From: Chloroflexota bacterium
Lineage (GTDB): Bacteria > Chloroflexota > Limnocylindria > P2-11E
Length of the DNA stretch: 38,629 nucleotides
NCBI GenBank assembly: GCA_005887995.1
Contig: VBJD01000032.1
Span: forward strand, 1-38,629
Reading direction: 5' to 3'
Shown: positions 6,715 through 15,818 of the stretch, one piece after another
Layout: every line of letters starts with the position of its first letter
Numbering within the stretch: position 1 is the stretch's first letter
The notes under the pieces: model-generated
Told to the model about the DNA's origin: nothing
The model's input: only the letters and a program-made list of their open reading frames with translations
The model's database searches: none
Program-made: the position numbers and the translations under genes

Positions 6715-8868
6715 TCACTTCGCCAGGTCGACGAGCGTGTCGAACCAGGTCGGACGACCGTCGGGGCCGCAGCAGCCGTACATCCCGCCCTCGGCACCAG
6801 TCGCGCTGAACGCATGTGTCTCGTACTTGAACGTCTGTGGCGTCGCATTCGGATCGGGCGTCGTCACGCGCAACGGACCGCCGCGACCGCCCTGTGCCTT
6901 GATCTCTCCGTAGACGATGACGACCCACGTCAGTTCGTCCGGATCGTTCGTGTAGCTGCGGAACCCGCCGCGGGCCTTCTCGTAGTCCTTCCAGCGCACC
7001 AGCTTCGCCTCGACGCGGTCGACGCGCGTCGCCGAGAACGACGGCTTCGAGTACTTCGCGATGACCTCGGCGCGCGTGACCGTCAGCGCGGCGGGCGGCG
7101 CCGGCTTGAAGAAGCGCAGGCTCTGCACGATCGCGTCGACCTCCTGCATGCGCGTGTTCGTCGCCGTGACGGTGACGACCCGATCGACGAAATACGGCGA
7201 TCGCAGGAACCAGATGCGCATTGGCGCGTTCCATGGCGGCGGCTGCGCGCTCACGAAGGTCGTCGTGTACGCGGGCTGCCCCGCGACCTGCGTGTCCGCA
7301 CCGAGATCGTTCTTGCCCATCGGTCCAGCCGGATATGTCGACGCGAACGTCCTCAGGTCTGCTGCGCCATAGTCGTTCTCCATGCGTAAGACGACGCGTG
7401 TCTCGCCCGCCGGCGCGAGATTGCCGGAGCTATCCATTCCCTCAGGGTCGTACGAGAGGAACTCGCTGCCATGCTGCGGCGCATCGCGCCGATACCAGCT
7501 CTTCGGCATCACGGCGCTCCATCCGCCCTCGGGGCGCTCGACTCGGACGTAGCCCGCGGGCACCGCGCTCTGATCCTTCGACTGCGGGATCGGGCTCGGC
7601 GTCGGGTGCGCATCGACGTAGAACGCCCACCACGCGCTCATGTTGAGGATCGAGAGCGACCGGTCGCGCCACCACAGGAAACGTCCGCCGTTCAGCGGAT
7701 ACGCGCCCGCGGGTGAGTCGTTGAGCCCGACCCCCGTGTCGCGATCCTTCGCCAGATCGAGGATGTGCGCGACGTTCTTCGTCTCGTCGAGCCACATCAC
7801 GTAGGGCAGTGACACGGCGATGATCCGGATCTTCTCGCTGCGCATCTTCGCGTTGAGAGTCGCGCGCGCGCCGCTGAGTGCGTCAACGGTGCCGGCGTGC
7901 TCATCCGATGCGCGCGTGAGCAGGGTGTGCGGTCCGACCCACACAGCGAAGGCGTCTCTCGGCATGTCGACGACACCGTCGGTGAGCAGCCGGTCGCACT
8001 CGCACACGCCCGCGCTCGTCGTCACGGTCGCGGAAACGATCGCGGCGCGACGGTCGGGAGACCAGCGCGTGATGCCGCCGATGTACCGCGCTCCGTTGAC
8101 CGGCAGATCCCTCAGGGCGGCGCCGGCAGTTGGAATCCGGTGGATGGTCGCCCCGCGCTCGTCAAAGCGTAAGATCGCGCCGCTCCCGTCCCAGCCGAGA
8201 AGCGACGGCGCGCCGCCTTGATCGTTCGCGACGAGCTGCATGCCACCGCCGTCAGTGCGGATGACGACGAGGCGCATGTCGCCGTCGAATGCCGCAAGGA
8301 GTCTGGCGTCGGGCGATAACGAAGAGCTCACGAGCCACGCCTCGCCGAGCTTCGTCCTCTGACCGGCAAGGTCCACGCGGAAGACATCGTTCATCTTCAT
8401 CTGCGCCTTGCCGGACGCGGTGTTGACGACCGTGTTGCCCCGCGCGATGAACGATTTGCCGTCGGGCATCCACGCCAGGAAGCCCGTGTCCGCGACGGCG
8501 GCGACGACCTCGCTCTTGAGGTTCAGCGCATCGCGATCCGCGATGAGGCGGATGACCGCAAGGCTCTTGTAGTCGGCGGTCTGTCCAACGAGGTAGGTCC
8601 CGTCGGCGTTCGGCACGGGCGCTCCGGCGTTCCGCGCGACATCAGGCGGAAGATCGATGGACTGCATCGGTGGCAGCGGCTGCGGAGCTGGCGATGCGCC
8701 CGCCTGTGCACCGGGCTCTTCCGAGGGCGCCGGCGGTGCGGCCGGCTCGCGGTAGGTGCGGAGGGATTGGCCAAGCCACAGCGCGCCGATGATCACCGCA
8801 CAAGCGAGCGGTAGTGCGAGCGCGAGCCGCAACACCGACGACCGCGCGTCCGAGCGAGGCGCCTCCAT
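6715..8868 (-). CDS. Membrane-anchored beta-propeller-like extracytoplasmic protein
   Basis: A 717-residue protein of unknown function. After a short basic start (MEAPRSDARS), one transmembrane anchor (about residues 13-33, LALALPLACAVIIGALWLG) is followed by a Pro/Ala linker. Residues 70-400 carry repeating blade-like segments with WSPDRR, WMPDGKSF and LSPDARLLAAF, the TolB/WD40-type turn signature. The C-terminal 300 residues include YVRVERPEGGWSAVMPKSW and TRVVLRMENDYG, reminiscent of a PsbP/DUF1795-like fold, then a tail with a CC pair (MYGCCGPDG). It probably lies outside the membrane. The ATG at 8868 was chosen since upstream residues overlap the TPR gene. It forms a pair with that gene, 40 bp upstream. 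No enzymatic residues identified. Confidence 0.7.
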   Translation of the reverse strand: MEAPRSDARSSVLRLALALPLACAVIIGALWLGQSLRTYREPAAPPAPSEEPGAQAGASPAPQPLPPMQSIDLPPDVARNAGAPVPNADGTYLVGQTADYKSLAVIRLIADRDALNLKSEVVAAVADTGFLAWMPDGKSFIARGNTVVNTASGKAQMKMNDVFRVDLAGQRTKLGEAWLVSSSLSPDARLLAAFDGDMRLVVIRTDGGGMQLVANDQGGAPSLLGWDGSGAILRFDERGATIHRIPTAGAALRDLPVNGARYIGGITRWSPDRRAAIVSATVTTSAGVCECDRLLTDGVVDMPRDAFAVWVGPHTLLTRASDEHAGTVDALSGARATLNAKMRSEKIRIIAVSLPYVMWLDETKNVAHILDLAKDRDTGVGLNDSPAGAYPLNGGRFLWWRDRSLSILNMSAWWAFYVDAHPTPSPIPQSKDQSAVPAGYVRVERPEGGWSAVMPKSWYRRDAPQHGSEFLSYDPEGMDSSGNLAPAGETRVVLRMENDYGAADLRTFASTYPAGPMGKNDLGADTQVAGQPAYTTTFVSAQPPPWNAPMRIWFLRSPYFVDRVVTVTATNTRMQEVDAIVQSLRFFKPAPPAALTVTRAEVIAKYSKPSFSATRVDRVEAKLVRWKDYEKARGGFRSYTNDPDELTWVVIVYGEIKAQGGRGGPLRVTTPDPNATPQTFKYETHAFSATGAEGGMYGCCGPDGRPTWFDTLVDLAK

Positions 8869-8908
8869 CAACTCATTTGACGAACGAGGAGGCCGAACGT
8901 TCCGACGG

Positions 8909-9691
8909 TCATTCCGCGGGAAGGTGACTCCGCTCACGGCGCGCGAGCGCCGAGCCGATGGTGTCGGGCGCTGCGTCGATCGCGTGCGTCCAGGTCGCGC
9001 GCGCGTCACTGATCGCACCCATCTCGACGAGCGCGATGCCCCCGAGATAGCCGATGAAAGCGCGATCGTGCGCGGCGAGCTCCGCTCTCCGCGAGGCGGC
9101 ACGGTCGAGCGCGAGCCGCGCGCGCGTCGTCTCGCCACCGCGCGCTGCCGCGATCGCCTCGAGCACGTCCGCCATCGCATCGCCCGCTGGCGTTGTCCGC
9201 AGGTCCCTGTCATGCGCGAGGTCGTCCGCGAGCGCCCGGCCCCTCTCGCGATCGCCGCCGACGGCGGCGAGCTCGCTCCATGCCAGCGCAAGACGAGTCA
9301 TCGGATCGTCCGCCGCCATCGCCGCGACGCGGCGCGCATCGCCGGCGCGGTTGAGCGCGGCGTAGGCGGCGACGAGCTTCGGCGCGACTCGCGGGGCGCC
9401 CAGTTTCTTCATCGCGCGCTCGTACAGCGATGCGGCCGAGAGCGGATCCCCGTTCGCGTACAGCACGTCCGCGGCGACGTCCTGCACCACCGGAAGCTGC
9501 GGATACCTCGCGAGGACCGGCGCCACGAGCGCCCGCGCGCGCTCGACCTCTCCGCGATCGAGCGCCTCCTCGGCATCGATGAGGGTCTCGGTGACGCGCC
9601 CCAGTCGGAGCTGGTATCCAAGGAAGTAGACCAGCAGCGCGAGCGCCGCGACCGCTCCGATGACCGCAAGCAGCACACCGAGGTTGTCCAC
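8909..9691 (-). CDS. Membrane-anchored TPR protein
   Basis: A 260-residue protein with an N-terminal transmembrane helix (residues 5-27, LLAVIGAVAALALLVYFLGY) followed by helical repeats typical of tetratricopeptide proteins: AEEALDRGEVERARALVAPVL, VLYANGDPLSAASLYERAM, AYAALNRAGDARRVAAMA, and GGIALVEMGAISDARATW. The layout recalls the LapB/YciM-like plan of one anchor plus TPRs, but no C-terminal rubredoxin knuckle is seen. The start is GTG 9691. It lies just upstream of the propeller protein and may be its partner in the envelope; this is inference from adjacency. Confidence 0.72.
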   Translation of the reverse strand: MDNLGVLLAVIGAVAALALLVYFLGYQLRLGRVTETLIDAEEALDRGEVERARALVAPVLARYPQLPVVQDVAADVLYANGDPLSAASLYERAMKKLGAPRVAPKLVAAYAALNRAGDARRVAAMAADDPMTRLALAWSELAAVGGDRERGRALADDLAHDRDLRTTPAGDAMADVLEAIAAARGGETTRARLALDRAASRRAELAAHDRAFIGYLGGIALVEMGAISDARATWTHAIDAAPDTIGSALARRERSHLPAE

Positions 9692-9707
9692 TTACGACCG
9701 ACCCGTT

Positions 9708-9720
9708 CCCGCACGGCGGG
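9708..9720. repeat. Small inverted repeat CCCGC-ACG-GCGGG in the TPR gene leader
   Basis: Perfect five-base arms with a three-base loop, 17 bp upstream of the TPR start. It could form a GC hairpin in the 5' leader. Short, so chance occurrence is possible in GC-rich DNA. Confidence 0.3.
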
Positions 9721-9724
9721 CGCG

Positions 9725-9754
9725 GTTATCCACCGTGACAGGGCAGTTATCCAC
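9725..9754. repeat. Direct repeat of GTTATCCAC, 21 bp apart
   Basis: GTTATCCAC occurs at 9725-9733 and 9746-9754. The 21 bp period is two helical turns, so both copies face the same side of DNA. Each matches the DnaA-box core TTATCCAC (8 of 9 of TTATNCACA). They lie in the 86 bp between the acyl-CoA dehydrogenase stop and the TPR gene start. A binding site for a dimeric or tandem regulator, or DnaA, is plausible. Confidence 0.4.
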
Positions 9755-9777
9755 GGTCATCGACGTCCGGCGCGCGG

Positions 9778-10923
9778 CTAGGTGTTCTCCAAGAGTGCAC
9801 CGGCGATGACCATGCGCTGGACCTCTGACGTCCCCTCGTAGATGCGGGTGATCCGCGCATCGCGGTAGGCGCGCTCGACCCACAGCTCCCGCATGTAGCC
9901 CATGCCGCCGTGCACCTGCACAGCGTTGTCGGCGACGCGGCCGAGCATCTCGGTCGCGAAGAGCTTCGCCATCGCCGCGCGCTGCGTGATGCGCTCGCCT
10001 TTGTCGGCGCGCGCCGCCGCGTCGTAGACCATGAGGCGCGCGGCGTGGATCTCCGTCGCCGCGTCCGCGAGCATCCACTGGATCGCCTGATTCGTCGCGA
10101 TCGGCTTGCCGAATTGCACGCGAGACTTCGCATACTGCGCGCTCGCGTCGAGGAGCCGCTGCGCGATGCCGACCGAGTGCGCCGCGAGCCCGAGCCGTCC
10201 CATGTCGAGCGTGCCGAGCGCGATCTTGAAACCCTGTCCCTCGTCGCCGACGCGCTGTGATCCCGGCACGCGCATCGAGTGGAAGTAGAGCTGCGCCGTC
10301 GTCGAGCCGTGGAGGCCCATCTTCTCGTCGTTCTTCCCGATCTCGAGCCCCTTCGTGCCGCGCTCGACGACGAACGCCGTGATGCCCTTGTTGCCCTTGC
10401 TCGGATCGGTATTCGCGAAGATGACGAACACCTCCGCGATCGGTGCATTCGTGATGAACGTCTTCGCGCCGTCGATGACGTACGCATCGCCGTCACGCTT
10501 CGCCTGGGTCTTCAAACTTCCCGCGTCACTGCCGGCGCCCGGCTCGGAGAGCGCGTACGCGCCGACCTTCTTCCCGCTGAAGAGGTCGGGCAGGTAGCGC
10601 TCGCGGACGGCGTCAGGCCCGCCGAGCTCGATCGCGGTACCGCACAACCCGGAAGTCGCGCCGACGACGTTCCAGAACGAGGCGTTCACTCGGCCCGCCT
10701 GCTCGACGGCGACGCAGTAGCCGAGCTTGCCGAATCCCTGACCGCCCCACTTCTCGTCGTGGCCGATGCCGAAGAGGCCAGATTCGCCCATTGCGGCGAT
10801 GAGTGAGCGCGAGATCTCGTCCTTCTCCTCGACCTCCTTCTCGTGCGGCGCGAGGGTCTCGTCGACGAACTTGCGCACCGACGACTGAAGCAGCCGCAGT
10901 TCCTCGGGAAGCTCGAGGTCCAC
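9778..10923 (-). CDS. Acyl-CoA dehydrogenase
   Basis: A 381-residue FAD-dependent acyl-CoA dehydrogenase, a distant paralogue of the one at 2848-4002. Landmarks: MDLELPEELRLLQSSVRKF, AYALSEPGAGSDAGSLKTQA, TFITNAPIAEVFVIF, YAKSRVQFGKPIATNQ, VQVHGGMGYMRELWVER. The catalytic Glu363 lies in IYEGTSEVQR, as in short/medium-chain enzymes. The GTG start at 10923 follows the upstream thioesterase stop without a single base between (TAG then GTG), so translation probably re-initiates there. Co-expression with a thioesterase suggests handling of one acyl-CoA pool. Chain length not determined. Confidence 0.93.
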   Translation of the reverse strand: MDLELPEELRLLQSSVRKFVDETLAPHEKEVEEKDEISRSLIAAMGESGLFGIGHDEKWGGQGFGKLGYCVAVEQAGRVNASFWNVVGATSGLCGTAIELGGPDAVRERYLPDLFSGKKVGAYALSEPGAGSDAGSLKTQAKRDGDAYVIDGAKTFITNAPIAEVFVIFANTDPSKGNKGITAFVVERGTKGLEIGKNDEKMGLHGSTTAQLYFHSMRVPGSQRVGDEGQGFKIALGTLDMGRLGLAAHSVGIAQRLLDASAQYAKSRVQFGKPIATNQAIQWMLADAATEIHAARLMVYDAAARADKGERITQRAAMAKLFATEMLGRVADNAVQVHGGMGYMRELWVERAYRDARITRIYEGTSEVQRMVIAGALLENT

Positions 10924-11346
10924 CTACGCCCCCGCCTTCGCGTGCTCGAGCGTCGCCTTCAGCGCCTCGGGCATCCGCTCCGCGCGCTTGTCCTCGCGAC
11001 CGATGACGACCTGGACCGTGGATGCGTCGGCGCAGTGCAGCCCGTCGGCGCGATCGATCGCGTACTCGAAGGACCACGACGAGTGGCGGATCTCGCCGAC
11101 GCGCACCTTGATATCGAATTCCTCATCGAAACGCAGCGGCGCGCGGTACTTCACGTGTGCCTCACCGATCGTGAAATCGATGCCGCGCGCGATGAAGTCG
11201 CGCTCGTACTGGATGCCGAGCTGCCGCAGGTACGCGACGCGGCCGACCTCGGCGTAGAGCAGATAGTTCGCGTAATACACGACCTGTTGCAGATCCGTTT
11301 CGCCGTACCGCACGCGCTGTCGATACGCGAACGGGTATGCGTCCAC
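10924..11346 (-). CDS. Acyl-CoA thioesterase, YbgC/4HBT hotdog family
   Basis: A 140-residue hotdog-fold thioesterase that hydrolyses acyl-CoA to free acid and CoA. The signature RVRYGETDLQQVVYYANYL near residues 9-27 holds the catalytic Asp and the HotDog helix start (YLLYAEVGR). The later strand region, VKYRAPLRFDEEFDIKVRV and SWSFEYAI, completes the fold. GTG 11346 is chosen because conserved residues begin eight codons later and a TANNNT element lies 7 nt upstream; a longer frame upstream shows no homology. It is the first gene of the pair with the acyl-CoA dehydrogenase. Substrate could be 4-hydroxybenzoyl-, short-chain or phenylacetyl-type acyl-CoA; undecided. Confidence 0.88.
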   Translation of the reverse strand: MDAYPFAYRQRVRYGETDLQQVVYYANYLLYAEVGRVAYLRQLGIQYERDFIARGIDFTIGEAHVKYRAPLRFDEEFDIKVRVGEIRHSSWSFEYAIDRADGLHCADASTVQVVIGREDKRAERMPEALKATLEHAKAGA

Positions 11347-11353
11347 GCTCGGC

Positions 11354-11359
11354 AGGTTA
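11354..11359 (-). promoter_or_regulatory. Candidate -10 TAACCT for thioesterase operon
   Basis: Reading on the minus strand, TAACCT (TANNNT) is exactly 7 nt before GTG 11346. There is no Shine-Dalgarno; this fits leaderless initiation. Confidence 0.35.
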
Positions 11360-11394
11360 CCGGCTTGGCACGGTCCCTGCTCGCTCGCGAAAGC

Positions 11395-11823
11395 ATGGCT
11401 ATACGACACGACGAACACCCCACTGAACGCGTCGAGCGAGTCGAACGGATCGAGCACCTGCATGAGAGGCCCGCGGCCACGGCGGCGCCGACGACATCCA
11501 ACGTCAGCGTCACCGGCGGAGCGACACACACGCCGGTATGGACCGTGACGAGCGTCGTGACGCTGATCTTCACGGTCCTCGAGGTCCTGCTCCTCCTGCG
11601 CTTCATCTTCAAGATCACCGGTGCGAATTCGAACCAGGCGCTCGTGGCGGCGCTCTATCGGATCACCGAGCCGCTCACTCGGCCGTTCCAGGGCATCTTC
11701 CCCGAGCCGGCGGGACCACCGGTGCTCGACATCGCGGCACTCCTTGCGATCGTCTTCCTGTTCCTCATCGGTGCGCTCATCGTCGCGCTTGTGCGCGCGA
11801 TCACCGCGCCGCGCTCCGTCTAA
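11395..11823 (+). CDS. YggT family membrane protein
   Basis: A 142-residue integral membrane protein. After a charged 45-residue cytoplasmic N-terminus rich in E/R (TERVERVERIEHLHERP) come two transmembrane helices: TVTSVVTLIFTVLEVLLLLRFIF and IAALLAIVFLFLIGALIVALV. Between them lies the family motif LYRITEPLTRPFQGIFP. YggT proteins are linked to envelope or osmotic homeostasis and in some bacteria to division-site factors; mechanism unknown. The long N-terminal extension is more than most YggT proteins have. Start at ATG 11395, 48 bp from the divergent thioesterase. Confidence 0.85.
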   Translation: MAIRHDEHPTERVERVERIEHLHERPAATAAPTTSNVSVTGGATHTPVWTVTSVVTLIFTVLEVLLLLRFIFKITGANSNQALVAALYRITEPLTRPFQGIFPEPAGPPVLDIAALLAIVFLFLIGALIVALVRAITAPRSV

Positions 11824-11875
11824 CGACCTCGTAAAGACGGGCTCGTAGGGCACGCCGTCTGCGTCGGGCCACGTT

Positions 11876-12694
11876 GTGGCCCGGCGCCTGGCGCACCTCG
11901 CCGTCCTTCCCTTCATTCTCACCGCGTGCAATCCGTCCACGACAACGGCGTCGGCATCACCTTCGGCGACTGCCGTCGTCACAGCCTCCGCGCGAGCCAG
12001 CGTGGCCGCGACCGCGACCCCGCGCACATCCACAACGCAGATCGAACTCGAGGTGGTCGTTCCCGAGAGCGGCACGAAGGCCGGCATCAACGGCATCGGT
12101 TGGACGGTCGACGTCATCGCCAGGGGCGCTGGCCCCGCCCTCGACAAGGTGAAGCCCGGCATCCGCGGTGGTGGGACGACCGGGCGCCATCCGAATTTCC
12201 CCGGCCTCATCATCCTCTTGAAGTCGACCTCACAGGGTGGCCAGGCAGGGAACCCGAACGTGAACCTCGCCGGCCTCTTCCAGATCATTGGCCTGCCGAA
12301 CACGTTCGGGCCGCTCGCAGGCATCTCGTCGGTGGGCGCGAGCCCAACGGCGACCGCGGCGTCGGTCGGCGCAAGCGGCGCATCTGTCGCGACGCGCTCG
12401 ACGTCGAGCATCGACAGCCAGACCGCGGAGGCGACATGGTTCGTCGACCAGACGCTCTGGGGCACTGACATCGATGTCGAGCTCACCGCGTTCGTCGTCG
12501 ATGGCGACGCGCCGGACACGGTAAGCGACCGGAATGCCCTGAAGATCGTCTCGAACGAGGTCACCGTGCGCTTTCACATCAACGGCGGAGGAATCATGCC
12601 CTTCGGCTCGCTGAAGCCAACTGGCTCGACCGTTCCGTCGGCGAGCCCCTCGGGAAGCGCCCGTCCCTCCGGCTTACCCACCTCGACGCCGTAG
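11876..12694 (+). CDS. Predicted lipoprotein of unknown function
   Basis: A 272-residue secreted protein with a lipoprotein signal: MARRLAHLAVLPFILTAC, with lipidation expected at Cys18. A Ser/Thr/Ala-rich linker follows (residues 20-50). The middle region, VVVPESGTKAGINGIGWTVDVIA, then LIILLKSTSQGGQAG and WFVDQTLWGTDIDVELTAFV, suggests beta-rich structure. The tail is again Pro/Ser/Gly rich. No domain recognised. The GTG start at 11876 gives a normal-length signal. The 3' end overlaps the convergent livM stop by 21 bp. Its location by the Liv transporter may be coincidental. Confidence 0.75.
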   Translation: MARRLAHLAVLPFILTACNPSTTTASASPSATAVVTASARASVAATATPRTSTTQIELEVVVPESGTKAGINGIGWTVDVIARGAGPALDKVKPGIRGGGTTGRHPNFPGLIILLKSTSQGGQAGNPNVNLAGLFQIIGLPNTFGPLAGISSVGASPTATAASVGASGASVATRSTSSIDSQTAEATWFVDQTLWGTDIDVELTAFVVDGDAPDTVSDRNALKIVSNEVTVRFHINGGGIMPFGSLKPTGSTVPSASPSGSARPSGLPTSTP

Positions 12695-13612
12695 CGCGAC
12701 CCACTCGATCGCGCGTCCCGCCTCCGGCAACAGACCACGACGGAATCCGAGGACGATGGCGATGAGGATCGCCCCAGTCACGACACCGGGCGCCTCGGTC
12801 ACGCTCGACAGTGAATCTTCCAGCAGCAGGACGATCGCGGCACCCACCGCACCGCCCCAAAGCGTTCCCATGCCGCCGAGGACGGTCATGAGCACCGCGC
12901 TGCCCGAGGTCGTCCAGTGGAGAAGGTCGAGTGAGGCGAAGCTGTTGCCGATCGCGTACAGCGATCCGGCAAGACCGGCGATGCCGCCCGACAGGACGAA
13001 GGCGATGAGCTTGTAGCGCTGCGTGGGATACCCGAGCGCCTGGGCGCGGGCCTCGTTGTCGCGGATCGACACGAGCACGTGTCCGAACGGCGAGTGGACG
13101 ATCCGGTACGCGACGAAGAGACCGACGAGGACGAGCGGCAGCGCGGCGTAATAGAAGTCCGCGGTGCGTCCGACCGAGAGCCCAGGCAGGATCTTCGGCA
13201 CGCCCTGCACACCGTTCTCGCCACCGGTGAGGCCGCGCCATTCGTTCGCGACGTAGAAGAGCATCTGCGCGAACGCGAGCGTGACCATGGCAAGGTAGAT
13301 ACCGCGTCGTCGGATCGCGAGGTAGCCGATCGGCGCCGCGAGCAGCATCGCGCAGGCGATGCCGCCGAGCGCGGCGAGCGGGAACGGGAGTTCGAAGGTC
13401 TTCGCGAGGAGCGCGGCGGCGTACCCGCCGCCACCCCAGAATGCCGCGTGGCCGAACGACAGCATGCCCCCGTACCCCAAGAGGAGATCGACGGACACGG
13501 CGAAGAGCGCCCAGAGGAGGATGCGCAGCGCGAGCGCCGAGTAGAGGACGCGCGGGAGCGCGAGCGCGACGACGATGCCGAGTGCCAGGAACGCGAGATC
13601 GCGCCTCCTCAC
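12674..13612 (-). CDS. livM: Branched-chain amino-acid-type ABC transporter permease LivM
   Basis: A 312-residue inner-membrane permease, second of two in the HAAT family. About ten hydrophobic helices are present. LivM hallmarks: LLLGYGGMLSFGHAAFWGGGGYAAALL, the cytoplasmic coupling loop VHSPFGHVLVSIRDNEARAQALGYPTQRYKL, and VLMTVLGGMGTLWGGAVGAAI. GTG 13612 overlaps the livH stop as GTGA. It is the last gene of livG-livF-binding protein-livH-livM. Substrates of this family include Leu/Ile/Val, amides, urea and aromatic acids; the permease alone does not decide. Confidence 0.93.
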   Translation of the reverse strand: MRRRDLAFLALGIVVALALPRVLYSALALRILLWALFAVSVDLLLGYGGMLSFGHAAFWGGGGYAAALLAKTFELPFPLAALGGIACAMLLAAPIGYLAIRRRGIYLAMVTLAFAQMLFYVANEWRGLTGGENGVQGVPKILPGLSVGRTADFYYAALPLVLVGLFVAYRIVHSPFGHVLVSIRDNEARAQALGYPTQRYKLIAFVLSGGIAGLAGSLYAIGNSFASLDLLHWTTSGSAVLMTVLGGMGTLWGGAVGAAIVLLLEDSLSSVTEAPGVVTGAILIAIVLGFRRGLLPEAGRAIEWVALRRRGG

Positions 13613-14484
13613 GTGGCTTCGCGTGCGCCGAATAGGCCCGCCGGGCGCACGAGCAGCACGACAGCCATGAGCGCGAAGACGATGACGTTCTCGAGCGCGG
13701 GACTCCACACCGCGCCTAGGGATGCGAGCGCGCCGATGAGGAAACCGGCCGCGACGGCGCCGACGATCGATCCCATCCCGCCGATCACCACGACCGCGAA
13801 GGTGAGGATGATGAGCTCGGATCCCATGAGCGGCGCGACGTTGCGCATCGGCGCCGCGAGGACACCCGCGAGCGCCGCGAGCGCGATGCCGAACGCGAAG
13901 ACCGCGGTGACCCAGCGATCGACGTCGATGCCCAGCGCGCGCGTGAGCTCGCCTCGCTCGGTCGCGGCGCGGACCACCATGCCGAGGCGCGTGCGCTCGA
14001 TCAGGAACCACACCGCGGCACACATGGCGATCGAGAACGCGATGACGAACAGGCGGTAGACCGGATAACCGACGACCCCCAGGGACACCGATGCGGAGAG
14101 CTCCGTGGGCGTGGGATACGGCTGTCCCTGGATGCCGAAGCGCAGCCGCATCGCGTCCTGGATGAATAGCGTGAGTCCGTACGTGAGGAGGAAGCCGTAC
14201 AGCGGATCGAGCCCGTAGACGCGCCTCAGGAGCAAGCGTTCGACGATGACACCGAGCAGCGCGACCCCGAGCGGTGCGAGGAGGAGCGCCGGCCAGAAGC
14301 CGATGCCGACCTGCTGGAGAAGGAGATATGCGGCGAACGCGCCGAGCATGTACACCGCGCCGTGCGCGAAGTTGACGACGCCGAGGACGCCGAAGATGAT
14401 CGCGAGACCGAGCGAGAGCAACGCGTAGAACGCGCCATTCACCAGTCCGTTGAAGAGCTGAACGGAGAGGTAGCCGAGATCCAT
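13609..14484 (-). CDS. livH: Branched-chain amino-acid-type ABC transporter permease LivH
   Basis: A 291-residue inner-membrane permease. Family features: LVNGAFYALLSLGLAIIFGVLGVVNFAHGAVYMLGAF at the N-terminus, LDPLYGFLLTYGLTLFIQDAM, the coupling loop RTRLGMVVRAATERGELTRALGIDVDRW, and VVIGGMGSIVGAVAAGFLIG. It pairs with LivM to form the channel. It is separated from the upstream binding-protein gene by 52 bp that hold a strong hairpin, which may lower permease expression relative to the binding protein. Its stop overlaps the livM start. Confidence 0.94.
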   Translation of the reverse strand: MDLGYLSVQLFNGLVNGAFYALLSLGLAIIFGVLGVVNFAHGAVYMLGAFAAYLLLQQVGIGFWPALLLAPLGVALLGVIVERLLLRRVYGLDPLYGFLLTYGLTLFIQDAMRLRFGIQGQPYPTPTELSASVSLGVVGYPVYRLFVIAFSIAMCAAVWFLIERTRLGMVVRAATERGELTRALGIDVDRWVTAVFAFGIALAALAGVLAAPMRNVAPLMGSELIILTFAVVVIGGMGSIVGAVAAGFLIGALASLGAVWSPALENVIVFALMAVVLLVRPAGLFGAREAT

Positions 14485-14493
14485 CGTCGTCAG

Positions 14494-14531
14494 CGCGGTA
14501 CGGCGCAGCCCGCAGGCCGCGCCGTACCGTG
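14494..14531 (-). terminator. Intercistronic hairpin between binding protein and livH
   Basis: Perfect 10-base arms GGTACGGCGC (14497-14506) and GCGCCGTACC (14519-14528) with a 12-base loop. They extend by a C-G pair, a G-U and another C-G on the outside. No U-tract follows. It lies directly after the binding-protein stop and could act as an mRNA 3'-end stabiliser or partial terminator, the usual way binding proteins are made in excess over permeases. Confidence 0.6.
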
Positions 14532-14536
14532 GGGAC

Positions 14537-15790
<1,254 letters not shown>

Positions 15791-15818
15791 ATCGAACCTC
15801 CCTTTTTCGTCGAACGCC

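Noticed and set aside
9692-9777. Replication origin suggested by DnaA-like boxes
   Set aside because: Only two near-consensus copies, no dnaA/dnaN neighbours and no AT-rich unwinding element.
12674-14023. 449-residue version of LivM
   Set aside because: Its first 135 residues are a shadow of livH; the GTGA overlap marks the real start at 13612.
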